A DNA stretch of 64,000 bases from Pristionchus mayeri. Taxonomy: Eukaryota > Nematoda > Chromadorea > Rhabditida > Neodiplogasteridae. Positions 1 to 10,816 of this stretch are shown in pieces; positions within the stretch are counted from its first letter, which is position 1, and every line of letters begins with the position of its first letter. A program made the position numbers and the translations under genes. The stretch is from assembly GCA_036245805.1 (NCBI GenBank), contig BTRK01000005.1, forward strand, positions 33,895,469 to 33,959,468. The letters run 5' to 3'. Under the pieces are notes generated by a model. The model did no database searches and was not told the DNA's origin. It saw only the letters and a list, made by a program, of their open reading frames with translations.

Positions 1-10
1 CTTTTTCAAG

Positions 11-36
11 GTACTTTTCACGACATAAACGTCAAT
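11..36 (-). promoter_or_regulatory. Conserved downstream element of MB1
   Basis: Read on the minus strand this contains TTGACGTT, a few variable bases, then GTCGTGAAAAGTA. The same block follows most MB genes, about 130-250 bp past the stop and, in most copies, just beyond a TATAAA-like signal. Its role is unknown. Termination or a factor site (TGACGT is a CRE half site) are possibilities. Confidence 0.5.
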
Positions 37-256
37 AGGATGGAAAGCAATTGATCCGAGAAAACAACTGTATTCCTTCTAGAAATATCAACATAAACAA
101 GATGCAAATTAACAAGAACGGTTGGTTAACAAGAACTTCTAAGGCGGACAAGTATGGTTAAATCCTGAACAATACGTAAATGCTTTCCAATGAAACTAGA
201 TTGCATCACTTCGTACAATAAATGCGAATCGGAAAGAATCGGAATATTGTCCATTA

Positions 257-3200
257 TTAATTAAGGAATTCATTATCGACAGAGGAATCGCTATCAGCTG
301 AGTTCTCTCGCTTTCTCTTTCTATTCTCATCATTTCTACTCTCAATCTTGGCCTTTCTCTGCATAATAGCAGCCTTCATCTTGTCAGAGAGACCACTGTA
401 GACGGGCGACTTCTGAACATCAATAGGCTAAAGGTTCTGGAGAAATCGTTTTCAGTATACCTCGATAACTTTGACAGCAGCTGTTGTTGTAAGCTTGGCG
501 AAGCAGTGCTTCTAGAAAAATATATTCCGTTGTAGTTATGAAACACACTTTGACTGTCAATTGTTCCTTGTAATACAAAGGTTTTAATAATGCAATTGTT
601 TTGAAGTGCCCAGACATTGTATAATCCAGAAAATGATATAACAAGGGGATACTCGGTGATTCCTGTCATGGCGTGTCATGATGCCCTTCCCCCCTCCTGT
701 CCCCCTTTTCGGCTTTACGAAGATTACAAGCAGAAAATGATATAGTGTTTTGACCCACACCTCGATTTTCCACTATCCCATTCACTAACCTTCAGAGCGT
801 ACAAGTTGTACTGATCCGCGATTTCCACCATTTCCGGTATGGGCAGATTTCGATTGTCAATCAGAGATCTCTCTGCACGTTCGATTACACTCTGTAAAAT
901 AATTTTAAAAAACTGATATTTGCAAATATTAAAGATTTTTGTTCCAATAAAGCCTGAATCAAAAGTGAAGGATACATAAGGAGAAAGACATACAAAAATA
1001 AAGAACTGACCATGATCTGGAACTGATCTGCGAGTTTTAGAATGAATATGGCCTTGTGCGCTGTTCCATCTTAAGCGAAATTTGAGAAATTTGTTTAAAA
1101 AGGAGTGATAAAATATTTTCGCCTCACATGTCGATTTATTCGAAGGGTAGATTAAATGAAGCAGCTCGATAAACTCCTAAAATTGAATTATACGTTCAAT
1201 ATTATACAATTGTTCACCTTTCGGTCCACATCATTCAATTCGATTTCCTTCTTGTTCTTTTCGGCGAAGTCACCATAGAACATTGCGTTGAACATAGGCG
1301 AATTGAAAGCGAGAATCTTTAATTTAAAGTTAATGGAAAAAAAACGAACAACTAATTTATACCTGCTTGCTCACATAGATCTTTTCTCCTTCGATAATCA
1401 AAGCAACGTCATGACGGGGATCGTTCGGATCGGTGAAATCGATACGAGGAATACATCTCAATAGTAATATTTCATTCGTTAGTACGAGACATGGGATTTC
1501 TAAATATAATGGTCAAACCATTTTGTCTTTACCTGATTCCATTGATGTTTGATATCCAGAAACGAACTTCGATCGTAATGACATTGTCTTTAATGAATTC
1601 CTAAAGATGCATCGATTATTCGTAATAGCATTTAGTGAGCTCCCAATTTTAAAAAAGTAAAACTATTTTTAAATGTTTCTCACCTTTGCATTTTCGACGA
1701 AACGAAAATGTCTGAAGAAAGAATGAGCGAATCTGTTATTGAATTGATGGAAATTAGAAATTATCTGAAAGCACAGCATTTTCTTGGGACTCCTAGCTTG
1801 GATTTCGAAACTGTATAGCTACAACTGATCAAATGGGCAACAATAAAAGTCCAGCACTTCTGTGATGAACTCAGCATGAAAAGTAAAGACGAGAGGAAAA
1901 CGTTTAAACTTTTGAGACGCTTTGTGGCTCGAATACTGGTGAGCGAATAAATAGGTTCCTAAATTTCCCTGAGAAACCCGTTTCAGGACTGCAAAAACGG
2001 CTCGCGACTTTTAGCGAGAACGGTAGATCACAAAGATGCGCACTAATCGACCCTTTTCTAGCCGCAATAACGGTCCGCGCTCTCCAAAGCGGGTCAGCTG
2101 TCGAGAGAGAGCGGCACGGTACGTGCGTAGCCGGGTATCCGTAAAAAAAATAGTCCACAAATCGGAAATCCGTGAGCTGTTTTTACCACGCCAATGTGCA
2201 CCATTTCTTTTCGACGATAATTCAAAATGGAGAATCGAGGAAAAGCTAACAAAAAATCACCTGTGCGGAGAGATTTTGTGAGCAATCGGAATGGATAATG
2301 ATAAATTCAGCATGAACATCGATGCTCCACAGAGTCAATTGCTCTATATTACACTGAAGCCCAACACGAAGATCACCAGAAAAGCCACCACCAGTGACAA
2401 CTGCTGTAGGTTCCCTTTAATTGGTACTATTTAATAAGTACAATGAACGCTCATCTAGAATGTTCAGCTTACACCTTTAGAAAAACGAAAAATTGTCATG
2501 TGTTCTAATGTTAAGTCGTCGCACTTACGCACGTTATGTGATAAATTAAAAATGAGTGTTTGCATTCGAGCTTAGTAAAAAAACCAACGAAAAATGCATT
2601 AATGGATTCGACAAGACTTGTCTAAATAACGCATAAAATTGTAACAATAATGGAATAAAATTCAAATCAAATGAACACTAACCATGGAATTCCTTTTACT
2701 TCAACTTCAGACGAGCTTGCGAGAACTATTAGACTCGGACGATCGTACACATTGTCGACTTCGAATCGAAGAATACCGTCTGAAAATAGTGGAATATACA
2801 AAATTATATCACGCATCTTCTGAGAGATTGCATGAAAACGGAACCCCCGCGGAACTAGGAGCCCCAACTTTCAGCAGTATCATCGGGAAAACTATGCAGG
2901 AGTATATTGGGGAAGAGGAAACTTTTGTTGTTGGCCGTTTTTTCAGAACCGGCTTTTAGAAATTTTCCGGTTTCGGGTCCGGCTCTACCATAGATCAGCT
3001 CCCCGATTTTTTGAAGCCTGACAGGTCGATCATATTGTGTGCTAAAGTGGGAATTTTGGGCTTAAAATGCTTCAGTACCACTCCTAACTACAATTCTTGA
3101 CAATTTATGTAAATTGCGAACAAAATTAGTTTCGTCGAAAAATCTCTTATTTTGAAGGGAGACCTCGAAAACCCGAGATTTTTCGAAGAAAATAATTTTG

Positions 3201-3933
3201 TTCGCAATTTACATAAATTGTCAAGAATTGTGATTAGGAGTGGTACTGAAGCATTTTAAGCCCACAATTCCCACTTTAGCACGCAATATGATCGACCTTG
3301 CAGGCTTCAAATTTCTCGAAGTTGTAAAAATAGGCCATTTTCGGTTTATTTGGGCCTAAAAAGGCACATTATCACGCCTCCCGACCTTTGCTCTATTTTT
3401 TCTTAGACTAAACCCATATCGTAGAATCCAAATCTGTTCTCAAAAGTTTGTTAAGGGTGGGGTCCCCGAGCCAGGAGAATTAATTTTCTGTGTGAATTTT
3501 CAGTTTTTCGAATTTTAGGGCATGAAGCTGTGCGCTGTGAATGTGATATGAATGTTTCTGTCAACACAAAAAGTTTCTGGAAATAATGTTCCGCATATTT
3601 TGAGCGCGAAGGCGGCATTCTAGCTCATCGGGAGCTGAACTATGGTAGAGCCGGAACAGGAACCGGAAAATTCCTAAAAGCCGGTTCTGAAAAAAACGGC
3701 CAGCGCCAAAAGTTTTCTCTTCCCCAATATACTACTGCATATTTTTCCCGAGGATAGTACTGAAAGTGGGGGCTCCTAGTTCCGGGCGGTCCTGCAATCT
3801 CTCAGAAGACGCGTGATATACCCATAGAGTAAATGTTGGGTAAAAATTGCTAATGCACATTCTTTTTTCTTAGGACCTAATTTGGTTGATGAAAGAATAG
3901 CAAGACGTTCAAACCTGGTGCCGTCGTCTTCAT
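257..3933 (-). CDS. MB1: intact MATH-BTB protein, 12 exons
   Basis: I join twelve exons: 3933-3915, 2779-2683, 2414-2261, 1764-1684, 1600-1533, 1456-1363, 1316-1218, 1176-1128, 1069-1011, 891-790, 511-461 and 412-257. All phases match and give 342 residues. The start peptide MKTTAPG recurs in variant form in the sister genes. Residues about 7-138 are the MATH domain (WSIDVHAEFIIIHSD is its core). About 140-240 is the BTB domain, with DFTDPNDPRHDVALIIEGEK and then the SPMFNAMFYGDF segment. Helices after it contain LKLADQFQIM and ADQYNLYALK, and the tail is lysine and serine rich. By family knowledge, MATH binds a substrate and BTB dimerises and binds cullin 3. It is nearly identical to MB7 but carries a 1-kb foldback in intron 1. 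The start is the only ATG in the first exon that keeps phase. Confidence 0.85.
2805..3820. mobile_element. Foldback element FB-A in MB1 intron 1
   Basis: A long imperfect inverted repeat about 1.0 kb across. The left end TATATCACGCATCTTCTGAG is mirrored by the right end CTCAGAAGACGCGTGATATA, and the arms extend for hundreds of bases. No coding capacity is visible. The matching intron of MB7 lacks it (near 39800, ttatatac), so it is a one-copy insertion, probably with a TATA target duplication. Its ends match those of FB-B at 61434-62749. Confidence 0.8.
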
Positions 3934-4259
3934 TCCTGCTTGGCGAGATTTTCGACTTGCTGATGATTTAGAAAAGTTTAGAAACATATTGAAAGCATCA
4001 CGCTTAATAAAGGTAATGCAAATTTTGGAAGAAAAATATAAGATTTTAAATAGGAAAGATTACGAAATAGGAATTCGGGATGGAGCGCGCGTAAACAAGC
4101 TACTTTCCATGACATTACGCCACTGACTGGCCTCAGTAAATTCGGTGGTGAGAGCGCATGTACGAAGAAATAAACGTATGTAAAGTGAAAGCATCTAGTC
4201 GAGTGAGCAGCGAAATACAATAAACGAAAAATTCAAGCTATTATTTTATGATTCAACAG

Positions 4260-4990
4260 ATCGGCTTTTGCATATCTATGTTTATCGGAAATACAAGTTC
4301 TATGTGTGCGCAAAACGTTTCATTTAAAAGAGGATGGGGAGGCGACCGCATCGCGCTTCCAGAAAGCGTTGCGGTCGCTTTGAGGCAGGCGAAATTTCCG
4401 GAGGGCGAGGAATGATAATTTTTTAGTACCTACGAGTCGTAGACTACGACTTTGACAATCTCAGCTACAAAAACTACACATATTTTTTAACTATACAAGA
4501 ACTAATTGAACATGACAAGCTTGCAAAGAGAGTGAAGGTAGAGCGAGAGCTCAGCGAGTTCGCAATCCCTCAGTTGGACCAACCGTGATAGTGAAAGTAA
4601 TGGAATGAACGCCGAAAATATTAATAATAAAAAAGAGCGGATATGTTTATGTGAGTTCATGGTCATTGTTGTGTAATTGTCCCTTGGTATCCAGTGTATG
4701 GTGGGAGAGGACGTGAGTAAACGCAGCGGTCTATCACCAGTTAATAAACAGCAGAAAATAGACACAGGGAGGACGAGCTGACGGTCAGAATGAACGGATG
4801 GTACGAGAGAGCGAGAGAGTGCCAGAGAAAGAAAGAGAGCACGCAAGGCAGACTTGTAACAACACGTAAACAACAGGGAGGACTTACAGTAATGGAAATG
4901 TCGATGGTGAACTACCTAATCGACAAGTGAGTTATTTGTGTGTATGAGAATCTAATTAGGGAAATTAGCTATTACAAGGATTCCTATATA
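4260..4990. other. Intergenic, MB1 upstream to MB2 downstream
   Basis: I see no convincing gene here. The open frames at 4502-4873 on the minus strand lack domain signals and phase-consistent exons. The right edge begins the 3-prime flank of MB2, which resembles the flank of MB12 near 63210. Confidence 0.4.
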
Positions 4991-5020
4991 ACAGTCATGA
5001 TTCATGGAAGTATAGGAAAA

Positions 5021-5194
5021 TCTACACCTATATATAAAGCGCAGTGTGTGTCTGTCCGTCTGTCCGGATTGCGAAATGATTACGGAATTTGGAGGAAGAG
5101 AGACCACACGTCAAAAAGTTTCGAAACGAGTGATTGCGAAACTTACTCCGCTAGCACGGGAGCCCTCGCCGAAGGCGGGGGCACAACGGGCTAG
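5021..5194 (+). mobile_element. Short non-autonomous Helitron
   Basis: The 174-bp element starts with TC (TCTACACCTATATATAAAG) followed by a tgtctgtccg run. It ends with a short GC-rich hairpin (CTCGCC-gaa-GGCGGG), ten-odd bases, then CTAG. It sits exactly between A and T with no target duplication, which are the textbook Helitron features. The paralogous 3-prime flank of MB12 near 63243/63244 appears to be the empty site. Confidence 0.8.
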
Positions 5195-5242
5195 TGAGTT
5201 ATAAGAGGTTCAGTGACACTATCCGTATTCATGGAAATACCG

Positions 5243-5269
5243 GTACTTCTCACGACTTCAACGTCAACT
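5243..5269 (-). promoter_or_regulatory. Conserved downstream element of MB2
   Basis: On the minus strand: TTGACGTTGAAGTCGTGAG then AAGTA. It lies 31 bp past a TATAAA at 5301-5306 and about 130 bp past the MB2 stop. Confidence 0.55.
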
Positions 5270-6636
5270 GAACAGGGAAGAACTGAATACAGGAAACAAC
5301 TTTATACCTTTTTGCAGTGAAAACAAACGACAACAAAAATTAGGTAATGAACTTCTCAACAAAACAAGTAAATTAAATTTATATATAACAAATTTCCATT
5401 ACTCCTTGGTGATATTTGATTCTTGTTCGAGAACAGCAGCCTTCATCTCGTCAGAAAAATCTTTGAAGCATTTCTGAACTTAAATTACGTTAACAGTGAA
5501 TATTTTTGCAGTAAACCTTGACATGCTCGAAATCCTCCTTGGTCTTCAGCTCAGAGAGGCATTGCTGCTAGAAATGTACTGATTTGAACCTGTTGCAATC
5601 GTTCTATTACATTGTGGTTTTGGTAAAAGCTATGAAGTTGATGACGAGTTTACCGGACTACGATAGTATAATAAATAAATAAATTTATTTGCGCAAACCT
5701 GAAGTGCGAACAGGTTGTATTGATCTGCCCTGTACAGTCTAGGAAGTAATTCGAAATTTTTGTCAGAAATTAGAACTTCCTCCACGCGATCCATCACACA
5801 CTGAATAAGTACTTATTAAATTCGAATAAGAAAGATAAATATATAAAAGTAGTATTCACTAACTTGAATCTGGAATCGGTCGCCCAGTTTGAGAAGATCA
5901 TCGGCATTATAAACTGAATTTAAATTTTGATCCAGAGAAAATTTCAACGCTTATAAAAGATAGATAAAAACTCACGATGGACGTTCACGGGCAGATTCTT
6001 TGGGTAGATCACGTGCAGCATGTCAATGAATTCCTGGCAATCATAGATACTCTACTATCAGGAAGTGCAACTAACATATCGATCCACATCTTTCAACTCA
6101 ATTTCCTTCTTGTTCTTCTCAGCGAAATCTCCATAGAACATTGCGTTGAAAACTGGAGAATGACACGCGAGAATCTGAGATTTAAAATAATTTAATAAAT
6201 AATATGTGCAAAAGTACCTGTTTGCTCGCATAGATCTTCTCTCCCTCGATAATAAATGCAACGTCATGGCGGGGATCGTTATGATTAGAAGTCGAAGTGA
6301 GGGTCAATTCTTAACAGTTTAAGCTCATTTTAATAATAAATATATTTTTGAAACAATAAATCCTCACTTGATTCCCCTCATCTTCGTGATCCAAATGCGA
6401 ACTTCAACAACAAACATGTCATTATTAATGAATCCCTCCAAGTAAATAAACTATATTAAAAAAACATAAGAATTTTTCCTACCTCCGTTGATTCGATCGA
6501 CGAATTCCCATTGAGAAGTTCTGTCCAGATCTCAGTTTTGTCTCTTCGAAAATTGTACGAGTCCTGAAATAGATAGTTATATCACAAACAATCCGATCAA
6601 AAATTATACAAGGTCTCTTCTTATACCCCTGCTAGA

Positions 6637-8036
6637 ATACAGTAGCGAGCATACTTCTATCACCTTCATGTTTTTCGAACATAACTTGCCTTAAACTTGT
6701 CCGATCTTTATGAAATTTGGAATGCACTCATATTTTGTGATTAGCAATCGAACCATATATTCGATGGGACTGAAAAGTAAGTGTACGGTAGGTCACTGAG
6801 AAATCGATATTTCGCTCAAAAACGTATTTTTCGGAAAAATGTGTGCCAAAAATCGAGAAATAATTTATCCAAATGTGAATTAACAGGTTCGAGTGAGCAT
6901 CTTCTGAGCTTTCGAATGCACCTTATAGATAAATGGTGAATCGATTTTTGTGCTGTGGTAGATCAATTCAAACTACAGTACTTTCTTGTGCATTTATTGT
7001 TGTAACTTCTGTTCTAAAGGAGCAATCGAGCTCAAATTGGTAGGATAAAATATGCTGATGGTCCCTATACTTATATACGTTAAAGTTTGGAGTTGTCTGG
7101 CTTCGATATCTCTGAAATCATCATTTTCAGTATGCCTTCCATTGACGAGCTGTCGCTTATGTCTGGATTTTTTCCGACACTCGGAAAGTAATTTAGAGAT
7201 TCTACAATGCATGCCGAATAGTTCTGTGAAATTTGGAAGCTAATGATTATATTTCCATTTAGATATGATACTTACAATCTAGTCGATTTTGACTAAAATG
7301 GGTCATTTTGGACGAAAATGGCTTGTTTTTTACCATTTTTGACCAAATTTACTAAATTCAAAGCATCATATCTTTACGGAAATATGACAAATAACTACCA
7401 AATTTCACACAAGTATTCGGTATCCATTGTAAAATCTCCAACTTACTTTCCGAGAGTCGGAAAAAATCCAGACATAAGCGACAGTTCGTCAATGGAAGGC
7501 ATACTGAAAATGAGGATTTCGAAGCCAGACAACTCCAAACTTTCGCATTTGTATGGGGACCATCAGCGTATATTATCCTACCAACTTGAGCTCGATTGCT
7601 TCTTTAGAACTGAAGTTACTAGAAAGTTATAAATGTTAAAAATGTTAGAAAGTTATAAGTGAAGTTATAAATGTACTAGAAAGTACTGTAGCTTGAATTG
7701 ATCTACCACAGCCCAGAAATCGATTCACCATTTATCCATAAGGTGCATTCGAAAGCTCAGAAGGTGCTTATTCGAACCTGTTAATTCACATTTGGATAAA
7801 ATTATTTCTCGATTTTTGGCGCACATTTTTCCCAAAAATACGTTTTTGAGCGAAATATCGATTTCTCAGTGACCTACCGTACACTTACTTTTCAGCCCCA
7901 TCGAATATATGGTTCGTTTGGTAATCATAAAATATGAGTCCATTACAAATTTCATAAAGACCGGACAAGTTTAAGGCAAGTTATGTTCGAAAAACATGAA
8001 GGTGATAGAATTATGCTCTCTACTGTAGCTACTGTA
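6637..8036. mobile_element. Foldback element FB-C in MB2 intron 3
   Basis: Inverted arms run inward from about 6637 (tacagtagcgagcatac) and from about 8034 on the other strand. They include ggtcactgagaaatcgat and its complement at 6794 and 7860. Total length is about 1.4 kb and the arms are several hundred bases long. The open frames inside are mirror images and not real genes. The ends differ from FB-A and FB-B. Confidence 0.75.
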
Positions 8037-8188
8037 TATATTTCTTGATATATAACAACGATATCCAAGTATTCCTAAAAATATGTTTCGATCACACCTG
8101 AAGTAGAATGTTCTTGCTGGTATCCGAATTCACAATGATGATCTCAGCGTCTATATTGATGAGCCAATCCATCAATTGATAGTGATTA

Positions 8189-9430
8189 TTGGGGCGTCCG
8201 GAAAGTTCGTATAATTTTTTGTTTTTATTTTTTATTCAATGCTTTACAATTCTCAGTGACCAATGTATGCCCCCTTCTTTCTCACTACCTCCCTCCAGCG
8301 ATTGGGCAGGGTCTCGATTCCTCTCTTCCAGAATGCGGGTTTCTTCGAGACCGCCCAGTTCACGAAAGCCCTCACAACTTCATCTCGATTCTTGAACTTC
8401 TTTCCTTTGCAGAAGTCAGAGAGAGAGCGGAAGCAGTGGTAGTCGCATGGGGAGAGATCCGGGGAATACGGTGGATGGGGAATCCTCTCGATCTTCAGCT
8501 CGTCCATTTTCTTCTGGGTCATCTTCGCTCGATGTGGGCGAGCATTGTCCATCAGAAGAAGAATTTTGCCCTGGTTCAGGAGTCTGGGAGGGACTCTGAT
8601 CGCGACATCTTGCAGTTGTTCAGAGAAGAGGTCGGCATTGATGCTGGTGCCAGGGGCGAGGCTCTCCCAGTAGATGGGACCGAGCACTGAGAAGAAGAAG
8701 CAGAGGAGTTCCTTCTTTCCGTGCTCTTCCTTCTTCGGGACGGGCGTGGGCTTCTCATCTGCATCCACCCATTGCAGTCTCCTCACAGGGTTATCGTACG
8801 TGATCCACTTCTCATCTGTAGCGCTGATGGAATTGACCCATCGAAGATTGGATCTACGATGGAGTAATTCCCGACAGACTTGAACACGATTTTTCAGCTG
8901 TTCGGGGGAGAGGTCATGGGGAATCACTTGTGGGAGTTTCGGCTTCTTCCCAGATCGATGGAGGATATCGGACACCGTTGATCTGGGAGTACCAGTATCC
9001 TTCTTCAACTCACGCACACTGGCCATGGGCTTGCGCTTCAGTATGCGGAGAACGAGAGGCTGATCGAGGGAGGGAGGGCGTCCAGAGCGGGGTTGATCAT
9101 CGAGACCAAACTCCCCTTTCTTGAAGCGGGAGAACCACTTATAGCAGAAGGGTATGGAGGGGGCGTCAGCTCCTTCCGACTGGGCCAGGGCAGAGTGGGC
9201 CTCCTTCACGGATCGGCCAAGACGGTAGCAATGAAGTAAAACTGCTCGGAGGTAGAGATGGGAGTCCATCACAAGAATCAATGTAGCAACTAGGAGACTG
9301 ATCAAATCCTCTCACTACTCAACGTCAGAATGATGCAATACATTGTTGACAAACAGATTGCGCAATCACTGCATTTGATCGCGAACTGACTTTTTTCCGA
9401 AGCATTATACGAACTTTCCGGACACCCCAA
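8189..9430 (-). mobile_element. Mariner transposon inserted in MB2 MATH exon
   Basis: Terminal inverted repeats of about 28 bp match: the left end is TTGGGGCGTCCGGAAAGTTC, and the right end is its complement with one change (CCGGACACCCCAA at 9418-9430). TA precedes the left end at 8187-8188; the right flank is AC, so the TA duplication has decayed. It carries a full transposase frame. The two halves of the interrupted MATH exon join in the same frame across it. Confidence 0.9.
8253..9269 (-). CDS. Mariner transposase (DD34D), apparently intact
   Basis: This is the cut-and-paste transposase of the mariner element: it binds the inverted repeats and moves the element to TA sites. The frame is open for 338 residues from the ATG giving MDSHLYLRAVLLHCYRLGRS, the usual mariner start context and length; an upstream in-frame ATG at 9305 is likely not used. 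The helix-turn-helix N-terminal part contains FKKGEFGLDDQPRSGRP. The catalytic triad is visible: D in ATDEKWITYDN, D in LLLMDNARPH, and D in YSPDLSPCDYH. There are 34 residues between the second and third aspartates, which is diagnostic. No stop or frameshift is seen, so the protein could be functional. It lies inside a host exon on the same strand. Confidence 0.9.
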   Translation of the reverse strand: MDSHLYLRAVLLHCYRLGRSVKEAHSALAQSEGADAPSIPFCYKWFSRFKKGEFGLDDQPRSGRPPSLDQPLVLRILKRKPMASVRELKKDTGTPRSTVSDILHRSGKKPKLPQVIPHDLSPEQLKNRVQVCRELLHRRSNLRWVNSISATDEKWITYDNPVRRLQWVDADEKPTPVPKKEEHGKKELLCFFFSVLGPIYWESLAPGTSINADLFSEQLQDVAIRVPPRLLNQGKILLLMDNARPHRAKMTQKKMDELKIERIPHPPYSPDLSPCDYHCFRSLSDFCKGKKFKNRDEVVRAFVNWAVSKKPAFWKRGIETLPNRWREVVRKKGAYIGH

Positions 9431-9835
9431 ACATTCGATTTTGACATCTGTATAATATTCTTGCTTGGATTTCTCTGTATTTCTGGCATTCCTCCGCTGT
9501 CTCACAACGACATGCCTCAAAGGTAATTTATATTGTATTGAAAACAATCGGAAAAAGTAGTTCTTTAGTTATTCAATATTTTTGCTCAAAACTAACCATA
9601 GAACTCCTTTCAATTCAACCTCAGGTGCAAACTCGTGGTGAAGTGATTGATATCTACTGGGATAACGAGGCTCAATCGGAATGGGATAAGTGACATCGAA
9701 TCGAAATACTTGGTCTAAATTTAAAACACTCATAGTTTTTATGGAAACTATTAAGAAAATAATATTTATAGTTATTTAAGTTAATAATTCTCAATTAAAT
9801 AAAAAATAAATCGAACCTGGCGGCGTGTCCTTCAT

Positions 9836-10816
9836 TCCTGCTTTATTAATTGTATGATTTGCAGAAAATCTTAAGAAAAATCTTTAGCATTCAAAAGGCA
9901 GAAAAGTATGCTTGGAGAAAATACGAGCTCTCACTTTCGTAAAGAAATAAAGAATAAAAAATGAACAGATTGATGATCGAGCGAAATAACCATTCAATGT
10001 TTTTACTTGGCTTGACTACCTTATGATTTGCCAGAAGTAAACATAAATTTGATTCCAACCAATTGAAAAAGGAATGCGCGTGGTCAAAGAGCGATTACAA
10101 CACAAAAACAATAAAGATAGGTTATTAAAATGATATAAATATTTAATGTCGAAAGTACATATATGAGCTATATAAGACTGACATATAACAACACCAATAC
10201 TTGAAGCTAATTAAATGCTTCAAAAGCAGTAGTGGAAACAAGGCGATAAATTATTGAATTTAGAACACCAAAACTTTCTTACTATAAACAATAAACATAT
10301 ACTAATTATACAGCAGTTCAAGATAAACAGAGGAAAATAAGATCTACATTCCGGTCTTCACGCGTTATCTAACGGATTGCAGATATTCAGCATAAAATAG
10401 CATGAACTGTTTCTTTTGAAACCTTTCATAATTCTACATATTGTAGTTAACATATCCCAAGCCCCTTATCTTTCCATAACTTTATCGATCTATTGATCTT
10501 TACTCTATACACTTCCTTCATTGCCTTATTATACAACACCATCAATGCCACCCCGTAAACCAATTATGTAGATAGGATGCTTCCAACGTCTGATTGGCCT
10601 TTGCCTCCCACCGCATTACTCACTCCTCCCTTCCTTCCTCATTCCCTCTGGCCGCCCTCTTCCTATCTGACATCTCCTTTATTACTTCTCTAACTCCCCC
10701 ATCCGTTCTCTTCTCTCTATTCGATTATCCTCACCAGTCATCCCTCGCTTCATTCTATCCCCAGACTCAGCTCCGAGTCACTCGTCTCTCCACTCCTCTC
10801 TTTTCTTCCATCATCT
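9836..10816. promoter_or_regulatory. Divergent intergenic region MB2 / AP-2 gene
   Basis: AT-rich from 9836 to about 10560, then strongly pyrimidine rich up to the AP-2 start at 10817. It must hold both promoters. An open frame at 10594-10857 is low-complexity and has no recognisable domain. I see no clear single control site. Confidence 0.4.

Larger units (their letters stand above)
1..4250. repeat. Segmental duplication, copy 1 (with MB1)
   Basis: This block matches 33975-40160 in the same orientation across exons, introns and the flank upstream of the gene. Differences are mostly insertions present in only one copy: the foldback at 2805-3820 here, and a mariner plus two other insertions in the other copy. 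Similarity fades upstream of the start exon after about 4060. Confidence 0.8.
5399..9835 (-). pseudogene. MB2: MATH-BTB gene broken by mariner and frameshift
   Basis: The start exon MKDTPPG is at 9835. Exon 2 ends EVELKGVLW near 9605. The MATH exon is split by a mariner: its 5-prime half, ending VKIEC, lies at about 9431-9525, and its second half, beginning YQLMDWLINIDAEIII, at 8098-8188. Later exons are readable: DSYNFRRDKTEIW near 6565, a BTB exon with ILACHSPVFNAMFYGDF near 6178, and a last exon ending ANLIT-like SNITKE at 5399. In exon 6 (about 6290) the reading frame breaks: the frame entering from exon 5 meets TAA just before NDPRHD, consistent with a 2-bp loss. Intron 3 holds foldback FB-C. 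Two independent coding lesions make this a pseudogene, although the rest is well kept, so the breakage looks recent. Confidence 0.8.

Noticed and set aside
4502..4873. 123-residue minus-strand frame
   Set aside because: No domain, no phase-matched neighbours, and the hydrophobic run looks accidental.
7052..7632. Open frames within FB-C
   Set aside because: They are mirror-image products of the inverted repeat and have no domains.
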